Below are positions 34,407 to 45,894 of a DNA stretch of 64,000 nt, in pieces. A program made the translations under genes and the position numbers. The first letter of the stretch is position 1. The number at the start of each line of letters is the position of its first letter. The stretch lies in the NCBI GenBank assembly GCA_032871835.1, contig CM065300.1, positions 111,845,088 through 111,909,087 on the forward strand. The letters are read 5' to 3'. The notes beneath the pieces were generated by a model. That model ran no database searches, was not told where the DNA came from, and worked only from the letters and a program-made list of their open reading frames with translations. Source of the DNA: Dipteronia dyeriana. Taxonomy: Eukaryota; Streptophyta; Magnoliopsida; Sapindales; Sapindaceae.

Positions 34407-35690
34407 TAAAGCATGTGAGGCATGTCTCGTAACCCTAGACCATCTAGGTGATCTGAAAACACTTTAGCAAGTAAGGTCTTAGTAAATGGATCAACATGAT
34501 TGTCTTGTGAGGCTATCTTGTTGACGATCACATCTTATCTCTGCACTATCTCTCTGATAAGAGGATACTTTCTCTCTATATGCTTCACTCTCTTATGTCT
34601 TCTTGGTTCTTTGGAATTAGCCACGGCACCACTATTATCACAATAAAGTGTGATGGGCTTATCTGGTCTGGAACAACTTCCAGATCACTCAAGAACTTAC
34701 GGAGCCAAACAACCTCTTTAGCAGCTTCACAAGCAGATACATATTCGACTTCCATGGTGGAGTCAGCAATGCAAGATTGTTTGATACTTCTCCACACAAT
34801 GGCTCCACCAACTAGGGTGAATACTGATCCAGAAGTGGATTTCCTAGAATCTGTCTGATTGAAAGTCAGAATCTGTGTATCCTAATGGGATCAGATACAA
34901 TCCGAAATACTCTAGAATATAATTTCTCGTTCTCCGAAGATACTTGACAATAGTCTTGATAGCAACCCAATGATCTAATCCAAGGTTGGACTGGTATCTA
35001 CTGACTACTCCCACTGTATAACAGATGTTCGGTCTCGTGCATATCATAGCATACATGAGACTACTTACTGCAGATGGATAGGGTACATGTCTCATATCCT
35101 CAACTTCTTGAGGTGTCTTAAGAGACTTTTTCTTAGACAAGTGAACTCCATGTCTCGATGGTAAATTACCTTTCTTGGAGTTCCGCAAACCAAAATCGCA
35201 CAAGAATCTTGTCGATATATGATACCTAAGACAATGATATGAGTTTGTTCTTACGATCCCTAGAACATGACTTGCCTCTCCCAAATCTTTCATTTGGAAT
35301 TGGCTAGCCAGCCAGCCCTTTACATCAGACAACACTCTCACATCATTTCCAATTAGTAGGATATCATCTACGTATTGGACCAAGAAAACTACTTTCTTAT
35401 CAATGATGCGCTTGTAGACACAAGGTTCATCTATGTTCTGCTCGAAGCCATAGGTTTTGATCATATCATCAACCTTAATGTTCCAAGATCTAGATGCTTG
35501 CTTAAGTCCATAGATGGGCCTTTGTAGCTTGCAAACCTTTTGCTCTTAATCTGGAGACACGAATCCCTCTGGTTGCATCATATAGATGCTCTCATCAAGA
35601 TTGCCATTCAAGAATGCAGTTTTGACGTCCATTTACCAAATTTTATAATCGAAATAGACAGCAATGAATAAGAGAATTCTAATATACTTA
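34407..35690 (-). pseudogene. Family D pol copy 1: RT and RNase H
   Basis: RNase H text at 34585-34797 reads [20 protein letters not shown] and [20 protein letters not shown]. The RT fragment at 34844-35464 includes NIDEPCVYK, the catalytic YVDD in VQYVDDILLIGND and WLASQFQMKDLGE. The usual GIQI motif region is altered by an indel (reads HVLGIVRTNSYHCL). A frame break separates RT from RNase H, and stops lie near 35550 and 35634. This is the copy nearest the 3' LTR. It matches copy 2 (37576-38940) in roughly nine of ten bases by eye. Confidence 0.88.
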
Positions 35691-37260
35691 AACATGGCTA
35701 CTGGTGAGAATGTCTCTTCGTAATCGACCCCCTCTTTCTTGGTATAACCCTTGTCCACTTGCCTTGAAGGTCTCTACCTTCCCGTCTACTCCTCTCTTTC
35801 TCTTATAGATCCACTTACACCCTATGGGTTTTACCCCATCCGGTAAGTCTACAAGATCCCATACTGAGTTAGAGTACATGGACTTCATCTCGAGATTCAT
35901 GGCTTTAAGCCATTCCTCTTTTTCAGGATCTTGCATTGCATTTCTAAATGTCATTAGATCATCTACACTATCAGCAGAGACAACACCTTGTACCTCGTCT
36001 ATACCTAAATAGCGTTTAGATTGTCTCACAACCCTCTCACTATGTCTAAGTGGTAGTGTATCCTGATCAGGAATCATCTGACTCTTAGATGTTTGTGGAT
36101 CAACAACTCTTGTTGATGAAGTATTAGTCTCACCAGGCTCTAACTCATTCAATTCAATCTTAGAACAAGGTTTATGGTCACTAATGTAATTGTCCCCAAG
36201 AAACGTTGCATTTATCGATATAAATACTTTGTTATATTCGGGACTATAGAAGTGTCCACCTCTTGTCTCCTTGGAGTATCCTATAAACAGGCAGACCAAT
36301 GACTTGGAGTCAAGCTTTCCATTTCTGTTCTTCAGCACGTGTATTGGATACCCCCATATGCGAAAATGTCGTAAACTAGCTTTACGACCATTCCACAACT
36401 CTAGAAGAGTCTTAGGAACAGATTTGGATGGCACTACATTCAAAATGTATGCCATTGTTTGTAATGCATATCCCCAAAAGGAATTTGGTAATGATGAGAA
36501 ACTAATCATGGATCTCACCATTTCCATCATGGTCATATTTCTCCTCTCCGTTAAACTTGTTTGCTGCGGTGTACCGGGAGCTGTGAGTTGGGAAACTATC
36601 CCATGCTCGACCATGAAGTTTTCAAACTCTTAGTCAAGGTACTCACCTCTACGATTCGATCATAGTGACTTGATAGTCCTACCTAATTCATTCTCAACTT
36701 CGGCTCAAAATTCTTTGAACATTTCAAATGTTTCCGACTTCCGTTGTATTTTGAGTAGTCATCTATAAAGGTGACATAATACTCATAACCACCCCTAGCT
36801 TTAACATTCATTGGTCTGCAGAAGTCTGTATGTATAAGCTCTAGCAGTTCTTTAGTTCTAAGCTCTTTTCCCATAAAAGGTCTCTTAGTCATTTTACCTT
36901 CCAAACAAGATTCGCAGACATGCAAGGTGTCAACCTTTAACTCACTTAAAGGTCCACTTTTTACTAGTTTGTCTATCCGGTAAAGGTTGATATGACCAAG
37001 CCTTAGATGCTAGACATACGTGTCATTATCTGGAGAAATCTTATATCGTTTAGTTTATGGCTTTTCGACCTTAAACATTTCGGTGTTGAGCAGTGTAGTA
37101 TGTATTAATGGTCTTAACACATACAAATTGTTTTCATTAATTCCTGAACAAATATTCAGACAATTCTTTCAAATAATAACAGACTTATTATTAAAAGAAT
37201 TAGAATATTTTTGTTCTAACAACTTAGAAATGGAAATCAAATTCCGTGGAAATCCATGAA
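35691..37260 (-). pseudogene. Family D pol copy 1: integrase and pre-integrase
   Basis: The 308-codon frame 35688-36614 covers the C-terminal half of integrase (HGIVSQLTAPGTPQQ, TERRNMTMMEMVRSM with the third catalytic acid) through the linker to the RT start ([20 protein letters not shown]). The frame 36683-36925 carries CESCLEGKMTKRPF and the first catalytic acid block (IHTDFCRPM, FIDDYSKY). The second catalytic position, normally SDRGGEY, reads SNRRGEY: the codon at 36654-36656 is AAT (Asn), and a stop lies two codons before it. Pre-integrase sequence continues to about 37260. Inactive. Confidence 0.85.
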
Positions 37261-37575
37261 TATAAAATACATTGTCCAACATTATATAATTATTACAAAA
37301 ACGTAATCTAATTACGCTCACTGATCATGTCAACACGACATCCCCTGACCCACACGTATTGAGAAGGCTTGCTCCTCTAGCTATGTCCAAGAATTAGTAC
37401 ATTGTAAAGAAGAACAAACATGGTTAGTGGCCCTTGAATCAACTATCCAGGGTGAAGAATCATTTTCCACTAAACATGACTCAAGAACAATTAAACCATA
37501 TTTACCTTTTTTGGCTTCTTCTTTCTTCGGGCTTTCTTGGGTTTGGGCTTACCCTTCTTTTTCCTAGTAGACCTA
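37261..37575 (-). pseudogene. Family D copy 1: protease and gag C-terminus, cut at the duplication junction
   Basis: The minus-strand sequence equals 40441-40755 of copy 2 (protease region, then the lysine-rich end of gag) and stops at CTACTAGGAAAAAGAAGG. At about 37575-37580 it joins directly to the 3' end of the other pol copy (CATGTGAGGCATGTCTCG on the plus strand). The gag N-terminus, leader and PBS are absent, so this is a partial second internal region. A few bases (AGACC) are shared at the joint. Confidence 0.8.
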
Positions 37576-38940
37576 GACCATGTGAGGCATGTCTCGTAAC
37601 CCTAGACCATCTAGGTAACCCAAAAACACTTTAGCCGGTAAGTTCTTCATAAATGGATCAACATGATTGTCTTGTGAGGCTATCTTGGTGACGATCACAT
37701 CTCATCTCTGCACTATCTCTCTAATGAGATGATACTTTCTCTCTATATGCTTCCCTCTTTTGTGACTTCTTAGTTCTTTAGAATTAGCCACAGCACCACT
37801 GTTATCACAATAAAGTGTGATGGGCCTATCCAGATCTGGAACAACTTCCAGATCACTCAAGAACTTACGGAGCCAAACAGCCTCTTTAGCAGCTTCACAA
37901 GCGGCTACATATTCGACTTCCATGGTGGAGTCAGTAATGCAAGATTGCTTGACACTTTTCAACAAAATGGCTCTACCATCCAGGGTGAATACTGATCCAA
38001 ATGTGGATTTCCTAGAATCCCTGTCTGATTGAAAATCAGAATCAATGTATCCTAACGGGATCAAATCCTACCCAGAATACACTAGCATATAGTTTCTCGT
38101 TCTCCGAAGATACTCTAGAATTGTCTTGACAGTAACCGAATGATCCAATCCTGGGTTGGACTGGTATCTACTGACTACTCCTACTGTATAGCAGATGTCA
38201 TTTCTCGTGCATAACATAGCATACATGAGATTACCTACTGTCGATGCATAGGGTACATGTCTCATATCCTCAACTTCTTGAGGTGTCGTAGGACATTGTT
38301 CGTTAGACAAATTAACTTCATGCCTAGAAGGTAAATTACCTTTCTTGGAGTTTTGCATCGAAAATCGTACAAGAATCTTGTCGATATATGATGCCTGAGA
38401 TAGTGCTATGAGTTTGTTCTTACGATCCCTTATAAGTTGGATCCAAAGAACATAACTCACCTCTCCTAAATCTTTCATTTGGAATTGGCTAGCCAGCCAG
38501 CCTTTTACATTAGACAACACTCCCACATCATTCTCAAAAAGTAGGATATCATCTACGAATAGGACCAAGAAAACTAATTTGTTATCAATGATGCACTTTT
38601 AGACACAAGGCTCATCGACATTCTGCTCGAAGCCATAGGTTTTGATCACATCATCAAACCTGATGTTCCAAGATCTAGATGTTTGCTTAAGCCCATAGAT
38701 GGACCTTTACAGCTTGCAAACCTTTTGCTCTTGATCTGGAGACACGAATCCCTCTGGTTGCATCATATAGACGCTCTCATCAAGATTGCCATTCAAGAAT
38801 GCAGTCTTGACGTCCATTTGCCAAATTTTGTAATCGAAATATGCAGCAATGGATAAGAGAATCCTAATAGACTTAAACATGGCAATTGGCGAGAAGGTCT
38901 CTTCATAATCGATCCCTTCTTTCTAGGTATAACCCTTGGC
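37576..38940 (-). pseudogene. Family D pol copy 2: RT and RNase H
   Basis: RNase H at 37702-38064 reads [32 protein letters not shown] and [20 protein letters not shown]. The RT fragment at 38068-38568 has FVDD in place of YVDD (MVLFVDDILLFEND), then WLASQFQMKDLGEVSYVLWI. Stops at about 38600, 38710 and 38924 close the upstream frame. It is the counterpart of copy 1 at 34407-35690. Confidence 0.87.
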
Positions 38941-40244
38941 CACTAGCCTTGCCTTGAAGGTCTCTACATTCCTGTCTACTCCTCTCTTTCTATTATAGAT
39001 CCACTTACACTCTATGGGTTTTACCCCATCCGGTAAGTCTACAAGATCCCAGACTGAGTTAGAGTACATGGACTCCATCTCTAGATTCATGGTTTTAAGC
39101 CATTCCTCTTTATCGGATCTTCCATTGCATTCTTAAATTTCAATGGATCATCAACACTATCAGCAGAGACAACAGCTTGTCCCTCACTTATAGCTAAATA
39201 GCTTTCAGGTTGTCTCACAACCCTCTCACTACGTCTAGGTTGTAGTGTATCCTGATCAGGAACCATCTGACTCTCAGATGTTTATGGAACAACAACTCTT
39301 GTTGATAAAGCACTAGTCTCACCAGGCTCCAACTCATTTAATACAATCTTGGAATGAGGTTTATGGTCAATAATGTAATTATCCTCAAGAAACTTTACAT
39401 TTGTCGATACAAATACTTTGTTATCTTCAGGACTATAGAAGTGTCCACATCTGGTCTCGTTAGAGTATCCTACAAATAGGCAGACAACATATTTGGAGTC
39501 TAGCTTTCCAGTTCTATTCTTCAGCATGTGTGCTGGACACCCCCATATGCGAAAATATCGCAAAATAGCTTTACGACCATTCTACAACTCTAGGGGAGTC
39601 TTAGGAACATATTTTGATGGCACTACATTCAAAATGTATGCCGCTGTTTGTAACGCATATCCCTAGAAGGAATTTAGTAATGATGAGAAACTAATCATAG
39701 ATCTCACCATTTCCATTAGGGTTCTATTTCTCCTCTCTGCTACACCATTTTGTTGAGGTGTACCGGGAGCTGTGAGTTGGGAAACTATCCCATGCTCGAC
39801 CATGAAGTCTTCAAACTCTTGGTCAAGGTACTCACCTCCACGATTCAATCTTAGTGACTTGATAGTCCTTCCTAATTGATTCTCAACTCCAGCTTAGAAT
39901 TCTTTATACTTTTCAAATGTTTCCGACTTTCGTTGCATCAGGTAGATGTATCCGTATCTTGAATAGTCATCTATAAAGGTGAGATAATACTCATAACCAC
40001 CCCTCGCTTTAACATTCATTGGTCCGCAGACGTCTGTATGTATAAGCTCTAGCGGTTCTTTAGCTCTAAGCCCTTTTTCCAATAAATGGTCTCGTAGACA
40101 GGTAAGGTGTCAAACTTTAACTCACTTAAATGTCCACTTTTTACTAGTCTGTCTATCTGGTCAAGGTTGATATGACCAAGCCTTAGATGCCAGAGATACG
40201 TGTCATTATCTGGAGAAATCTTATGTCGTTTAGTTTTTGGTTTT
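38941..40244 (-). pseudogene. Family D pol copy 2: integrase and pre-integrase
   Basis: The integrase core is in pieces. Frame 39894-40082 has IHTDVCGPMNVKARGGYEYY and FIDDYSRYGYIYL. Frame 39663-39848 has GGEYLDQEFEDF, TAPGTPQQNGVAERRNRTLM and the third catalytic acid. Frame 39282-39563 has FRIWGCPAHML and GYSNETR of the C-terminal region. The second catalytic position reads LNRGGEY, with AAT at 39843-39845 coding Asn where Asp is expected, the same change as in copy 1. A deletion near 40080-40105 removes most of the CESCLEGKMTKRPF block that copy 1 keeps. Inactive. Confidence 0.87.
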
Positions 40245-41414
40245 TCAAAACATTTCGGTGTTGAGCAATGTAGTATGTATTAACGGTTTTAACATATATA
40301 AATTGTTTTCATTAATTCCTGAACAAATATTCAAATCATTCTTTCTAATAATAACAGACTTATTATTAAAAGAAACAGAATATTTTTGTTCTAACAACTT
40401 AGAAACGGAAATCAAATTCCGTGTAAATTCAGGAATATAAAATACATTGTCCAACAATATATAATTATTACAAAAACGTAATCTAATTACGCCCACTGCT
40501 CGTACTGACACGAGATCCCCTGACCCCACACGCATTGAGAAGGCCTGCTCCTCCAGCTGTGTCCAAGAATCAGTCAATTGTAAAGAAGAACAAACATGGT
40601 TAGTGGCCCCCGAATCAACTATCCAGGGTAAAGAATCATCTTCTACTAAACATGACTCAAGAACAAGTAAATCATATTTACTTTTCTTGGACTTCTTCTT
40701 GCTTTGGGCTTTCTTGGGATTGGGCTTACCCTTCGCTTTCCCAGTAGACCTCTTTCTCTTCTTATTATTAGAGTAGGAAGATGGTTCGGCAACATTTTCC
40801 TCACTGATCTTACCCTTGTTGTCCTTTGTCAAGGACTCAAAAGTAGTGATCTCATTAAGCAACTGTGTGAGATTGAACCTGAACTTGTTCATCCCGTAGT
40901 TGTTCTTAAACAGATCGAAACTCTTCGAAAGAGTCATCCGTATGATGTTCACTTGACTGGGTTCGTCAATGGTCGTGCCATTGACTTCTGCCTTATTGAA
41001 GTAGGACATCATGCTCAGGACATATTCCCGAACTGACGTACCTTTCTTCATACGAGCGAGCATAGCAGAACGAACAACTTCATGTTGCTTTTGCTCGGAG
41101 GGTTGCCCGAACATGACTTGCAATGACTCCATGATTTTGAATGCTGAATTCATTACTTCATTCTTTGTTACAAGCACGTTTGTCATAGAAGCCAACAGAT
41201 ATGTTCGGGCCTTCTCATTAGATGAGACCCATCGCTCGTATGCCTCATGAATAGTTTGTGTGGCATTGGCAGCAGGAGCTGGAGGACATTCCTCCGTAAG
41301 CACAAACTTGAAGTCTTTGGTGACCAATATTGCATTAATGTTAAGTTTCCACTTAGTGTAGTTATCACCAGTTAATTTGTCGTTTGTGAGAATTTGAAGT
41401 AATACAGAAGACAT
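40245..41414 (-). CDS. Family D gag plus protease, open frame, zinc knuckle absent
   Basis: This is the longest intact retroelement frame, 389 aa from ATG at 41414 (MSSVLLQILTNDKLTGDNYT). The frame also runs 9 codons further upstream, but MSSV fits copia gag starts. Residues 1-210 are capsid-like gag (KWKLNINAIL, YVLSMMSYFNKAEVNGTTID). A basic tract follows (KKRKRSTGKAKGKPNPKKAQ). Copia gag normally has CX2CX4HX4C between this tract and KYDLLVLES, and here it is missing. Then WIVDSGATNHVCSS supplies the aspartic protease active site, and NVFYIPEFTRNLISVSKL is the usual protease C-terminal block. The frame then enters the pre-integrase part and stops. Gag would package element RNA in cytoplasmic particles; without a knuckle, RNA binding is doubtful. 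Confidence 0.8.
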   Translation of the reverse strand: MSSVLLQILTNDKLTGDNYTKWKLNINAILVTKDFKFVLTEECPPAPAANATQTIHEAYERWVSSNEKARTYLLASMTNVLVTKNEVMNSAFKIMESLQVMFGQPSEQKQHEVVRSAMLARMKKGTSVREYVLSMMSYFNKAEVNGTTIDEPSQVNIIRMTLSKSFDLFKNNYGMNKFRFNLTQLLNEITTFESLTKDNKGKISEENVAEPSSYSNNKKRKRSTGKAKGKPNPKKAQSKKKSKKSKYDLLVLESCLVEDDSLPWIVDSGATNHVCSSLQLTDSWTQLEEQAFSMRVGSGDLVSVRAVGVIRLRFCNNYILLDNVFYIPEFTRNLISVSKLLEQKYSVSFNNKSVIIRKNDLNICSGINENNLYMLKPLIHTTLLNTEMF

Positions 41415-42955
41415 TATTGCTGAAATAAATAAAACATTCATTCAGTCATTTATTTAAAACAAGTGTGAGTGCTTTGACATAAATTTAAACATGATGCATG
41501 AACATGTTTAACGAACTAGAACTACCCTAAAACTAGTTGCTATACCATGACAATCCAACATACCACAAAGAAGTGCCGCCTTAGGGTCGGTCAAGTCTTT
41601 GCATATTGGACCGAGACATTCTCAATCAAATGATATTCTAGAATAACTCTTAATCCATATCATTCAACCACCGTTCATTCAGTCAGGTTTTTAATTAACA
41701 AACTTAATCAAAACCTTCATGAGTGTAACCCACCATTTCAGATCTCACGAGCTTAACTCTAGAATTGCCGTCTTATGATCGGTCAATCCCGAAATACGCT
41801 TAGAAATCCCATCCGTTAGAAAGTCAACCTTGGTATTGACCTTTGTGGAAACCCTCCTTAGAGAGGACGAAAGCAAAGCCGTCACGAGGCCCCACTCGGA
41901 TCTCACGATCTTGAACTAATGATGGAGACCGCGAGATATATATGTCATATATCCCTCACCTACTCACTATTTTAAAATTAGGGTTTTCTTTTAATCGTTA
42001 ATGCAACTAGACTCTACAGGATTAAACGACTAACTTTAATCAAGTTATCTACCACATTAACTAATTAGAACCAAATTCTAATTAACTAATAAGTTATTAA
42101 TGATTTTTAACAATTAAAAATCTAATATATAAGTGAATAATCTAAGCCTTTGTAAACTATTTACTAGAGTTAGATTATTATGTTAGTGTTTACCAAGTTT
42201 TTACTATTAAAACCCTAACACTTTATTTGGATAATTTATTATTATGTAATTAATCATATTAATCCTTATTACAATAAATGACCCTATTAATCTAACTTAT
42301 TAAACTCTTTAATAACTAGATTAATATTAATGAGAATTATCAAGTTTTCTAACCATTAAAAACTAATCTCATTATTCATAGCCAATTATGTACATTACCC
42401 ATTTTAATCATATTAAAAAAAATACATAAAATGTCAGGCTATGATGCATGTATGACATATCAAATATATTTGTGTAGGCACATCTAATCTAAATGACATA
42501 CGTATGCATGACAATGCTTTTATAACCACATAATATAAAGCATACATGAATTGACCGAGTACTGTGGATTATTTAACCTAAAAAAAAATTGAATATAAAA
42601 TTACAAAACATTTCCCAAGACATTCCTCGGTCTTCTTGTAATTTCCGAGTCTTCCAATCTCTTCAGGTCAATCCGATTCATCTCATGAATCCATCTTCAC
42701 GATTTTTCCAGGTCTTCCATATAGGTTACAATTTTTTTTTACAATACAATAATAGTGAAATAAAAATATAATAATAATAAAAAAAAAATTAAACAACCCA
42801 TAAACCCTAAATCAACAGTACCATAAAAATTTACGATCAACTATGTTTAAATTAAACAATTTAATTATAAACATTCATACAATCATAAAGATGGTGCCTA
42901 CACATTCATACATACAGGGGCATCGAAAACAATTTCCTGTTTCGAAAAATAAATT
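41415..42955 (-). other. Long untranslated leader of the family D element
   Basis: About 1.5 kb lies between the PBS and the gag start. It has no open frame of note, mixed composition at 41500-41950 and is A+T-rich after 41980. Just before the gag ATG the minus strand reads TTTATTTATTTCAG, which has the form of a plant 3' splice site, so the leader could contain an intron. That is inference. Low-complexity A-runs lie near 42775-42790. Confidence 0.5.
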
Positions 42956-42968
42956 GGCTCTGATACCA
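42956..42968 (-). promoter_or_regulatory. Primer-binding site of internal copy 2 (family D)
   Basis: The minus strand reads TGGTATCAGAGCC two bases from the LTR-2 edge and is complementary to the initiator tRNA-Met 3' end. It is intact. Confidence 0.9.
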
Positions 42969-42970
42969 AT

Positions 42971-43459
42971 TGTTGGAACCCCGTTCACCGGTCACGCAGC
43001 GGAACTAAATTTTAAAATTTTTATACAGATCATATCTGTATATGAGACCAGTGAACTTTGGATCGTAATTATTTTTCGGAACCAATACATACAATATGTA
43101 TACACAAGAAATTGTAATCAACAAAAATCAGAAGAAGATAATCTTACCAACGTTTGGAGGCTCCTTCACTTTTCAATATGCTTCTGTATGAACCACTTGA
43201 TCTTCCTCGCTATCTCCCGGAACTGGTAACTGCGTGTGGGCGTGTCCCGGTCTCAGGAATTTGAATGGACGATGTAGAGAAATACTTGAAGAAACTCTTT
43301 CTTCTCAATTTGGTGTATTGATTTCATACACACATAAATTGCATCTCATGCAAAAAATATATTGACCGATGTGGTTCCGTATCTGATATATATATATTAT
43401 AAACCAATTCTTTTCTCAAAAACAACAACCCAGCCTCTCGCCTCCACCAAATATATATA

Positions 43460-43507
<48 letters not shown>

Positions 43508-45167
43508 GACGACACTACATCACTTGCACGCAAACCCTTTTACTTGCTTTTATATATATATCAGTTGCACGTATATCAGTAGCACGCCTCTACCAAATAT
43601 ATATATATATATATATTTATATCTCGTCTGCAACCCTTATCACAAATACTTATCTTTTATATATTCCGTATATTATATATAAAAAGTCAACCTCTCTTTT
43701 ACATATATCTTTATATTGTTTATATCCTATACAAACACTTATATATATGCACACACAAATTTACATCATATGCAATCTCTTGTGTTATAATTAATATATA
43801 CATTTTAATTATTTTTTTTAAATATATCTAATATATTAAAAGTGATAATATATATTTTAAATTTAAACTTAAATTCAAATACTTAGATAAATGATTTAGT
43901 AAAATAAAATAATCATATTATTTTATCTTCACCTAAATCCATATATCAACTAGCACCCTCCAATTAATAGTTAATTAATAATTCAAATTTACCAATATAA
44001 TTAAATAATCTAATTATTTAATTAATTTAACTATTAACATTCATTAATTAAATAATCTCATTATTCAATTAATTCCCGAATATATACGTGTCACTTTTGT
44101 AACACAATTAATTTGACAATCCAATTAATTAACTGTAACCCTTGTGATCTAAATCAATCGGGCTAGCAAGGGGACCTAATGGACCCACGGTATTTTAAGC
44201 TCTAATAATCATCGGAATCATTAATTAAACTCTTTAATTAATATTCATTGATTATTAACTCCGGTGTTATTCCACTAAAAACCCGAAACTGTAGACGCAT
44301 TTACACTGACTGATACAACTCTGTGTCCATCGATATAGCTATTACATATGGTGTGATCCTCCACAGTAGTTCATAATTAGATATGGGTCATAATGTCCAT
44401 TATACCCCTCTAATTACATATATACTTTAAGTACCGTTGATTCTCTAATGGACAATAAATCCTATTTCCTTACGGAATTAGGAGAGCGCTTATATTGTCC
44501 AAGCCCCGAATCAACCCTTAAGTGAACTACCATCTACTTCTCACAAGAAGGAGTGGATTCCACTATTGTGTACAAACCTTCCCAGCCACAAGCCAAACTT
44601 TAATCCTAACATACGGAGTATATTGATCGGGAATAGCATCTGACCTCACCCATGGTATATCAAAGACCACGATTTAACCTGAAGGAGTCGATAAGACACT
44701 TAGGATTAAGATCACCCACATATAGCAATCACCCACATATAGCCATCATTAGTTGATATATATGAATCTCATCGGTAAACGGATCTTAGTGAGAGATTCA
44801 TATAGATCATGGCCCAGTCCTATATGATCACATTAACAAGGTGCCTCCATTCCCATATCTCATATGAATGATTTAGGATAGAATCATCGTACATTACGGA
44901 ATGGACTGCAACTATAGATTAACCACAAATAAAGTACCCAACTTTATTTGCTATCTATGGGCTCTTTTGATTGCACGTCTCTTACTGTTTCCATCCGTAT
45001 ATGACACTCATATACACAGTTCGAGATAACATCTGGCAATCTTGGATGTTTAAATATATGCACAAGTTTATAAAATATATAACATAACAAGAATGAATTG
45101 AATTTTTCTTTTTATTTATTTCATAAATCCATTAACAAATAACATCTTTAGGGCATAAACCCCAACA
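42971..45167 (-). mobile_element. Family D LTR-2, the LTR adjoining gag
   Basis: The 2197-bp LTR has ends TGTTGGAACCCCG and AAACCCCAACA in plus-strand reading. Unlike LTR-1, -3 and -4 it has only one copy of the 55-bp unit starting AATCTTACCAACG (near 43141). It carries a private A+T microsatellite block at 43330-43690. It is therefore a different LTR lineage from its neighbours, although it is the one directly attached to the PBS and gag. Confidence 0.9.
43330..43690. repeat. AT dinucleotide-rich block in LTR-2
   Basis: Long TA runs (43449-43503 and 43595-43622) alternate with short unique pieces such as CACGCAAACCCTTTTACTTG. Frames here translate to Ile/Tyr repeats and are not genes. Other AT runs in the family D LTRs are at 33020-33051, 45850-45893 and 47975-48011. 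Confidence 0.85.
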
Positions 45168-45222
45168 GGAGCATCGAAAATAATTTCATGTTCCGAAAAA
45201 AAAAATTGGCTCTTATACCAAT
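45168..45222 (-). other. 55-bp PBS spacer between LTR-2 and LTR-3
   Basis: In element direction LTR-3 is followed by a PBS (TGGTATAAGAGCC at 45220-45208, with one change from the consensus) and about 40 bases of leader ending CGATGCTCC. It then runs straight into the TGTTGGGG start of LTR-2. There is no gag, pol or polypurine tract. The leader part matches 42910-42955 beside LTR-2. The joint falls where the leader (CCTGTATG) and the LTR start (TGTTGG) share TGT. Confidence 0.88.
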
Positions 45223-45855
45223 TGTTGGAACCCCGTTCATCAGTTACGCAGCGGAACTAGGTTTAAAATTTTTATACAGATCATAATCTGTATCTGGGAC
45301 CAGTGAACTTGGGATCGTAATTATTTTTCGAAACTAATAAATACAATATGTAGACACATGAAATTGTAATCAATATAATCATAAGAAGAAAATCTTACCA
45401 ACGTTTGGAGGCTCCTTCATTTTACGATATGTTGTTGTCTGAACCAATCTTACCAACGTTTAAAGACTCCTTCACTTTATGATGTGCTCCTGTCTGAATC
45501 ACTCGATCTTCCTCCCAATCTCCCGGGGACTAGTAACTGTATATGGGTGCATCACGGTCTTAAGAACTTGAATAGAGGATGTAGGGAAAAGACTTGAAGA
45601 AACTCGTTCCCCTTCGATATCAATACACAAAATCACCCACACACTTGCTTGATCGACATCAAGCATACCCGGTTTGTACAAAATCACGCACATAATACTT
45701 TTTTCTTTTCTTTATTTGTTTTCCAAAAAAAAACCTCTTTTTTTGTCTTTTTGTACATTTGACTTTTCTTTGTTGATTAACATACCACAATTTGCATTAG
45801 ATGTAAATTGATTAATAGATCAAGCATGTGACCAGTTTTTTTTTATCTAATATAT

Positions 45856-45894
<39 letters not shown>

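Noticed and set aside
36271..36633. 120-codon plus-strand frame, and similar plus-strand frames at 34580-34858 and 40704-41036
   Set aside because: They are antisense shadows of the minus-strand family D pol and gag.
43362..43682. 106-codon frame of Ile and Tyr repeats
   Set aside because: It is the translation of AT microsatellites in LTR-2.
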